This document shows, piece after piece, positions 14,985-19,520 of a DNA stretch of 19,520 nucleotides. The stretch covers positions 1-19,520 of the forward strand of contig JAHKAT010000009.1 of assembly GCA_018825925.1 (NCBI GenBank), read 5' to 3'. The notes under the pieces are model-generated. The model was not told the origin of the DNA. It did not search any database and worked only from the letters and a program-made list of their open reading frames with translations. A program made the position numbers and the translations under genes. Position 1 is the stretch's first letter; each line of letters starts with the position of its first letter. Source of the DNA: Bacteroidota bacterium. GTDB taxonomy: Bacteria > Bacteroidota > Bacteroidia > Flavobacteriales_D > Crocinitomicaceae.

Positions 14985-15713
14985 ATGAAGATTCATCTAA
15001 TTCTTTGCTTATCCTTATCTCTAAGTGTAGTATCCTGTGATGTTTTACAAGAGGCGGGAGATATTTTGGCTAGTTCAACTACAGCCCCTGCTCTGTCTAA
15101 TGAAGAAGTTATAAAAGGCCTAAAAGAAGCATTGAATGTGGGGATTAAAAACTCAGTTAATTTGACTTCTGTTTCGAATGGCTTCCTGGACAATGCCAAT
15201 ATCCGACTTCCATTCCCAGAAGATGCGCTTAAACTTAAAGAGAAAGCTTTGGAGTGGGGATTGGATGATCAAGTTAGCAAGTTTGAAAGCACCTTAAATC
15301 ATGCGGCTGAAGAAGCTACAAAACAAGCACTTCCTATTTTTGTCAACGCCATACAAAACATGAGTGTTCAAGACGGTTTCAACATTCTGAATGGAGGAAA
15401 TGGTGCTGCTACCAACTTTTTAAAGAATCAAACATTAGCACAATTAAAAGCTGCTTTTTTACCAAAAGTAAACGAAGCCATTGCACAAGTTAAACTCACA
15501 GAGTACTGGAACCCATTAGCTTCTAAGTACAATAGTGCAATGAGTTTTACAGGTGGGCAAAAGGTGACTACTGATTTGAGCGACTATGTGACTGATAAAG
15601 CGATAAATGGTTTGTTTTTTATGGTAGAACAAGAAGAAAATAAAATCCGCCAAAACCCAGCTGCACGTGTTACAGATTTACTTCAAAAAGTATTTGGCGC
15701 TGCAAGAAATTAA
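14985..15713 (+). CDS. DUF4197 family lipoprotein
   Basis: This is a 242-residue predicted lipoprotein. A short signal sequence (KIHLILCLSLSLSVVS) ends in a lipobox-like V-V-S-C, with C18 as the likely lipidated residue. The mature protein is all-helical in appearance and matches DUF4197 as I recall the family: LSNEEVIKGLKEALNVGIKN, NANIRLPFPEDALKLKEKA, FNILNGG.GAAT near 135-142, and a closing ATDLLQKVFGAARN-like tail (VTDLLQKVFGAARN). The family is widespread in Gram-negative bacteria and has no established function. Localisation to the inner leaflet of the outer membrane is inferred. It starts 74 bp after the adhesin stop with no terminator between, and the phosphorylase follows 5 bp after it, so those two are surely co-transcribed. 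Confidence 0.85.
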   Translation: MKIHLILCLSLSLSVVSCDVLQEAGDILASSTTAPALSNEEVIKGLKEALNVGIKNSVNLTSVSNGFLDNANIRLPFPEDALKLKEKALEWGLDDQVSKFESTLNHAAEEATKQALPIFVNAIQNMSVQDGFNILNGGNGAATNFLKNQTLAQLKAAFLPKVNEAIAQVKLTEYWNPLASKYNSAMSFTGGQKVTTDLSDYVTDKAINGLFFMVEQEENKIRQNPAARVTDLLQKVFGAARN

Positions 15714-15718
15714 TTTTA

Positions 15719-16594
15719 ATGAAAATTCCTTCTTCCGAATTAGTGCTCAATAATCTTGGTGAAGTGTATCATCTCGGACTCGCTCCCAGTGACCTAGCTT
15801 CAAAGATTATTCTCGTTGGTGACCAAGGACGTGTTCAACAAATTGGTCAATTCTTTTCTTCCATTCGAGTAAAAAAAAATCACCGAGAATTTTATACAAT
15901 TACCGGCACCTACAAAGGCATTGAAATAACTGTGCTTTCCACTGGGATTGGTACTGATAATATTGATATAGTGATCAATGAATTGGATGCTTTAGTCAAT
16001 ATTGATTTACAGAAAAAAGAAATCAAATCAAATCAAACCCAACTTCAATTATTGCGAATTGGTACTTGTGGCATTTTTCAAAAGGACATTCCTCTCCACT
16101 CCTATCTTTTAAGTCTTGGCGCTTTTGGCCTTGATAATGTGGCGCACTTTTACGACATCACAAATTCACAACATTCAATATTACTCGCAGCTCAATTTAA
16201 ACGGCAGGTAGAACTACCTTCGGCGATTGAACCTTACTTTGGCTATGCATCTGAAAAAATAATAAATAGTTTTCCTAAGCATGTCAATTTACACCTTGGT
16301 TATACCGTTACCTCTAGCGGATTTTACGGCCCTCAAGGAAGAAGTTTACGCCTCAACTTGAAATCTAAAGAAATGAAAAGCTCTTTTGAAAATCAGAATA
16401 TTGATGGGGTAAATATCATCAATTTTGAAATGGAAAGTTCAGCATTATTTAGCCTTTCGGCTGCGCTTGGTCATCATGCCGGGACTATATGTTTGGGAAT
16501 TGCCAATCGCATAACCAATGAATTTAGCACTGATTACACCTCTGAAATGGACCAATTAATTTTATATAGTCTGGATTCGTTTATTAACCTATAA
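15719..16594 (+). CDS. Nucleoside phosphorylase, uridine phosphorylase-like
   Basis: This 291-residue cytoplasmic enzyme cleaves a nucleoside with phosphate into base and ribose 1-phosphate. Family motifs are present. ILVGDQGRV (31-39) is the first phosphate loop, VLSTGIGTDN (72-81) is next, and RIGTCG (113-118) holds the second phosphate-binding Arg. NFEMESSAL (235-243) is the Glu-Met-Glu ribose site. The overall shape is that of the PNP/UDP phosphorylase superfamily, nearest to uridine phosphorylases. Base preference (uridine, thymidine or purine) is not decided. The first loop reads GDQGR where relatives usually have GDPDR, so both a Pro and an Asp are changed. It begins 5 bp after the DUF4197 stop. 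Its last 11 bases overlap the convergent CutC gene. Confidence 0.85.
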   Translation: MKIPSSELVLNNLGEVYHLGLAPSDLASKIILVGDQGRVQQIGQFFSSIRVKKNHREFYTITGTYKGIEITVLSTGIGTDNIDIVINELDALVNIDLQKKEIKSNQTQLQLLRIGTCGIFQKDIPLHSYLLSLGAFGLDNVAHFYDITNSQHSILLAAQFKRQVELPSAIEPYFGYASEKIINSFPKHVNLHLGYTVTSSGFYGPQGRSLRLNLKSKEMKSSFENQNIDGVNIINFEMESSALFSLSAALGHHAGTICLGIANRITNEFSTDYTSEMDQLILYSLDSFINL

Positions 16595-17282
16595 TCTTTT
16601 CGAGGAAAGATTTTATTATCTCTTCATTAATTTCCAAACGAGGGACATTAAAATGAGTATCTTCTATATCGATATATGCTTGTGTTCCAGAAAAATGAAT
16701 TGCATTGGGCTTGATCAAACTTACCAGCTGAGATAAGTTTTTTGCATTGACACCACCCCCTGCCATCACCTCAAGTTTTCCTTGGCATGACTCAATTAAA
16801 AGGGGCAATTGCTGCAAACCTGCATCTATCGTTGAAGCTAAACCGCTGGTAAGAATTCTTTTAAAACCGTGTTTATGTAAAATGTCAATTGATGTTTTCC
16901 AGTCAGCCAAATCATCAAATGCACGATGAAAAGTTAAATCCTTGTTACCCGCTGCATTTCTTACTTTCTCAAGGCGCTTTTCATCAAGGAGTTTTTCCTT
17001 ATTGTAAAAACCAACAACAAAACCTTTCACATCAAGAGGTTGAAACAGTTCTATATCGTTCAAAATAAGATTAAATTCTTCCTCCGAGTAAAAGAAACCA
17101 CCCAAACGTGGACGAATTAAGACATGCGTTTCTAATCCAGTATCCAAAGCCATGTGGACAAGACCCATGGAAGGTGTTAAACCTCCAACCTCTAAATTTT
17201 GACACAATTCAATTCGATCTATATTTGCATTTTTTGCAAATCTCAAAGCTTTTATTGAAGCGACACATAGTTCGATTTCCAT
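16584..17282 (-). CDS. cutC: CutC family protein (copper homeostasis annotation)
   Basis: This is a 232-residue TIM-barrel protein of the CutC family. Motifs in order are IELCVAS at the N-terminus, RIELCQNLEVGGLTPS (23-38), VLIRPRLGGFFYSEEEF (54-70), LTFHRAFDD (116-124), RILTSGLAS (142-150), LEVMAGGGVNAKN (170-182) and IHFSGT (195-200). CutC was named for copper tolerance in E. coli. A direct copper role is disputed and the catalytic activity of the family is unclear, so the name is a family label. The usual MIRPR(G)GDF is LIRPRLGGF here. ATG at 17282 gives the normal length. The stop lies within the last codons of the phosphorylase on the other strand, so the two are convergent with no terminator space. 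It diverges from recQ. Confidence 0.88.
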   Translation of the reverse strand: MEIELCVASIKALRFAKNANIDRIELCQNLEVGGLTPSMGLVHMALDTGLETHVLIRPRLGGFFYSEEEFNLILNDIELFQPLDVKGFVVGFYNKEKLLDEKRLEKVRNAAGNKDLTFHRAFDDLADWKTSIDILHKHGFKRILTSGLASTIDAGLQQLPLLIESCQGKLEVMAGGGVNAKNLSQLVSLIKPNAIHFSGTQAYIDIEDTHFNVPRLEINEEIIKSFLEKIIG

Positions 17283-17355
17283 TTATTTGATTGTTCTTTC
17301 TTGTGAATTTAGCGATTTTGTTTTTAATACAATTTTAGTTAACTTCAATAGACCT

Positions 17356-17363
17356 TATCTTTA
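17356..17363 (+). promoter_or_regulatory. Near-consensus -7 element (TATCTTTA) for recQ
   Basis: TATCTTTA differs from TAnnTTTG only at the last base and ends 4 nt before the ATG at 17368, so the transcript would start at or almost at the start codon. TTAG at 17335-17338 is a weak -33 candidate 17 bp upstream. Confidence 0.4.
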
Positions 17364-17367
17364 CGAC

Positions 17368-19503
17368 ATGAATGAAATTTTAACAGAATCACTAAAGAAA
17401 CATTTTGGGTATTCTGAATTCAGACCTTTACAACAAGAAATTATCGAGACAATTCTGAACAAAAAAGATGTTTTAGTCTTGATGCCCACAGGCGGTGGAA
17501 AAAGTATTTGTTTTCAATTACCAGCAATTCAATTTGGCGGACTTACCTTGGTTATTTCTCCATTGATTTCGTTGATGCAAGACCAAGTTGAAAGCCTAAA
17601 ACGAAATGGGGTTGCTGCTGAGTTTTACAATAGCTCGCAAAATGAATCACAACGCTCAGAAATTAGAAAGCGAATAAACAAAGGCGACCTTACCCTGCTC
17701 TATACCTCTCCCGAATCTTTGTTTCAAGAAAATGATCGCTTTCTTCAGGAACTAAGTTATTCGCTCGTGGTAATCGACGAAGCACACTGCGCGAGTATGT
17801 GGGGACATGACTTTCGTCCGGAATACCAATTCATAGCTCGCTTTAGAAACCGCATCCCAGAGGTTCCTTTTGCTGCTTTTACGGCAACTGCGGATAAAAT
17901 CACACGCAAAGACATCGCTGGTCATCTTGGATTAAAGGATGCCAAACTTTTTATATCATCATTTGATAGACCCAATATTTATTTAAACGTCCCTGGCAAT
18001 GTTGCCAAAAAAGACAAGTGGAATGATATTTTAAAATACATCAAGCAAAAAAAGGACCTAAGTGGAATTATTTATTGTTTGTCCAGAAAAGAAACTGAAG
18101 AGTTCTCTGATTTTTTGAAAAAAGCGGGTGTAAATGCTCATGCCTACCATGCAGGAATGAATCCTGAGATTCGAGCGAAAGTGCAAAATGAATTTCTGAC
18201 AGACGATTTGCAAGTAATTTGTGCAACAATTGCTTTTGGAATGGGGATTGACAAGAGCAATGTGAGATGGGTAATTCACAATAATTTACCGAAAAATCTG
18301 GAAGGATATTACCAAGAAATTGGTCGTGCAGGCAGAGACGGTGAGCCTGCAGAGGCCCTACTTTATTATACTATGAGAGATGTCAAACTCTTATCAGATT
18401 TCGCAAGAGACAGTTCTCAAAAAGAATTATTGCTCGAAAAATTGAATCGTATCCTCTCCTTTGCCGAAACTAATTCTTGTCGGAGAAAAATTTTATTGGC
18501 TTATTTTTCTGAAGATTATAATTCCGATTGTGGTAGTTGCGACTCTTGCGACAATCCTGTTGATCGGATGGAAGCAACTAAAATTTGTCAAATGGCAATT
18601 TCCGCTTTGTTGAGGTGTAAAGAACAATTAACAGCCAGTCAATTAATTGATGTGATACGTGGAGCAAAGACCTCTGAGGTATTCGAAAACAAATGGAATG
18701 AGGTTAAAACCTATGGCATAGGTCAAGAGTTTTCATGGAAAGAATGGAATCACTTCATTAAAGAATTCAAAAACATTGGAGTCTTTGAAATTGCTTATGA
18801 CCAAAACATGCACTTAAAAACAACCTCTTTTGGGCTAGATGTCGTTCATGGAAAAACAAAAGTAAAAATCTCCAAATACGCTGTAGAAAAGGCCACTCGA
18901 GAATTAGAAGTAAAAGAATTAACCGAAAATGAAATGCTTTTCGACCGCTTGCGTTTGGTGCGTAAAAAAATTGCAGTCGAAGAAAACGTGCCTCCTTTTT
19001 ACATTTTCTCAGATGCATCCCTGCGAGACATGGCAATTAAAGCTCCTAGAAATAGAGAACAGTTTTTGTTGGTTTCTGGAGTTGGTGAAACTAAATTGAA
19101 TAAATATGCCCATCATTTCCTTGGGGCAATAACAGGATTTTCCTTTCTTCCTGAACCTATGGAAATAAAGTCAAAACCGAAAAAGAAAAGCAACACTGTC
19201 GACGAAACGTATCAATACTATAAATTAGGACAAACTATAGAGGAAATTGCCCAAAACCGAAAATTGAGCGAAACAACAGTCCTTTCGCATATCGGTGAAT
19301 TAATCAAAGATGGTAGAGTTGACAATTATTTACACTTAATTTCACCCCTTGAAATGGAAAAAATTGAAGCCGTATATCTCGAATTATCCAAACCAACTCA
19401 AATGAAGCCTATTCACGACGCCTTAAATGGTGAAATTGCTTATGGAAAAATCAGAATTGCTTTGTCCGTTTTTGAGAGGGATGCTGAAAAAATCAAGGCG
19501 TAA
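17368..19503 (+). CDS. recQ: RecQ-type ATP-dependent DNA helicase
   Basis: This 711-residue 3'-5' superfamily 2 helicase acts in recombinational repair and fork processing. Motifs in order are motif 0 FGYSEFRPLQ (13-22), Walker A MPTGGGKS (39-46), DEAH (137-140) followed by CASMWGHDFRPEY, FTATAD (171-176), SFDRPN (198-203), ATIAFGMGIDK (286-296) and QEIGRAGRDG (316-325). The zinc site is C371, C388, C391 and C394, then an RQC winged-helix region (about 400-500). An HRDC domain follows (about 522-590, FDRLRLVRKKIA and VSGVGETKL). The last about 100 residues (from 608) carry an HTH_40-like region (VDETYQYYKLGQTIEEIA). So all domains of a full RecQ are intact. ATG 17368 is chosen because the upstream TTG at 17287 would add 27 residues upstream of the promoter and motif 0. 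The aromatic-rich loop has SMW where E. coli has SQW. Confidence 0.95.
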   Translation: MNEILTESLKKHFGYSEFRPLQQEIIETILNKKDVLVLMPTGGGKSICFQLPAIQFGGLTLVISPLISLMQDQVESLKRNGVAAEFYNSSQNESQRSEIRKRINKGDLTLLYTSPESLFQENDRFLQELSYSLVVIDEAHCASMWGHDFRPEYQFIARFRNRIPEVPFAAFTATADKITRKDIAGHLGLKDAKLFISSFDRPNIYLNVPGNVAKKDKWNDILKYIKQKKDLSGIIYCLSRKETEEFSDFLKKAGVNAHAYHAGMNPEIRAKVQNEFLTDDLQVICATIAFGMGIDKSNVRWVIHNNLPKNLEGYYQEIGRAGRDGEPAEALLYYTMRDVKLLSDFARDSSQKELLLEKLNRILSFAETNSCRRKILLAYFSEDYNSDCGSCDSCDNPVDRMEATKICQMAISALLRCKEQLTASQLIDVIRGAKTSEVFENKWNEVKTYGIGQEFSWKEWNHFIKEFKNIGVFEIAYDQNMHLKTTSFGLDVVHGKTKVKISKYAVEKATRELEVKELTENEMLFDRLRLVRKKIAVEENVPPFYIFSDASLRDMAIKAPRNREQFLLVSGVGETKLNKYAHHFLGAITGFSFLPEPMEIKSKPKKKSNTVDETYQYYKLGQTIEEIAQNRKLSETTVLSHIGELIKDGRVDNYLHLISPLEMEKIEAVYLELSKPTQMKPIHDALNGEIAYGKIRIALSVFERDAEKIKA

Positions 19504-19520
19504 ACCAAAGCTCATCAACA

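Noticed and set aside
17287..17367. Longer RecQ beginning at TTG 17287
   Set aside because: The 27 extra residues do not match RecQ, and the promoter element lies at 17356-17363.
1..19520. Defence island, prophage, insertion sequence, CRISPR or other mobile system
   Set aside because: The helicases, hydrolase and nucleoside phosphorylase are ordinary core-genome types; no nuclease, integrase, transposase, array or flanking repeats are seen, and composition looks even throughout.

Overview
This is an AT-rich chromosomal window from a member of the Bacteroidota, most likely Flavobacteriia. Several things point there: a protein with SprB-type repeats and a type IX secretion (T9SS) type B C-terminal domain, a 2-oxoacid dehydrogenase E1 with alpha and beta parts fused, a RhlE-like helicase with DEVD in place of DEAD, a RecQ with a C-terminal HTH_40-type region, and repeated TAnnTTTG promoter elements. 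The genus cannot be named from this window. I see no rRNA, tRNA, CRISPR array, transposase, integrase, phage gene or recognised defence system.

Layout, left to right. The 3' end of an unrecognised coding region (1-211) is followed 9 bp later by a DUF1905/YdeI-type protein, a hairpin terminator and a cysteine desulfurase. The desulfurase converges on a minus-strand pair across a strong bidirectional terminator. That pair is a small exported protein followed by a haem/haemoglobin-class TonB-dependent receptor, and it looks like one metal- or haem-uptake operon. Divergent from it are an alpha/beta hydrolase and a LolA-like protein, closed by a clear terminator at 6362-6390. Next come a small three-helix membrane protein (minus), a DEAD-box helicase (plus), the fused 2-oxoisovalerate dehydrogenase E1 (minus) and an NADP-type glutamate dehydrogenase (minus). 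The last two link branched-chain amino acid catabolism with nitrogen assimilation by metabolic role, but a terminator separates them.

The right part holds an 894-residue secreted adhesin-like protein preceded by an upstream region with phased repeats. After it come a DUF4197 lipoprotein and a nucleoside phosphorylase in one likely transcript, then a CutC-family protein that overlaps the phosphorylase tail to tail, and a complete RecQ helicase.

Most of this is ordinary core-genome content. I found no convincing undescribed multi-gene system. The observations most worth a second look are the possible operators (a 21-bp-phased direct repeat and an inverted repeat before the adhesin gene, and a 12-bp palindrome in a divergent promoter), predicted leaderless transcripts for two genes, the uncharacterised exported partner of the TonB receptor, and a few substitutions in otherwise conserved motifs. 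Several genes are better started at internal codons than at the first possible one, because the longer versions would begin inside a promoter element. All functional calls rest on recognising motifs by eye; no database search was run.
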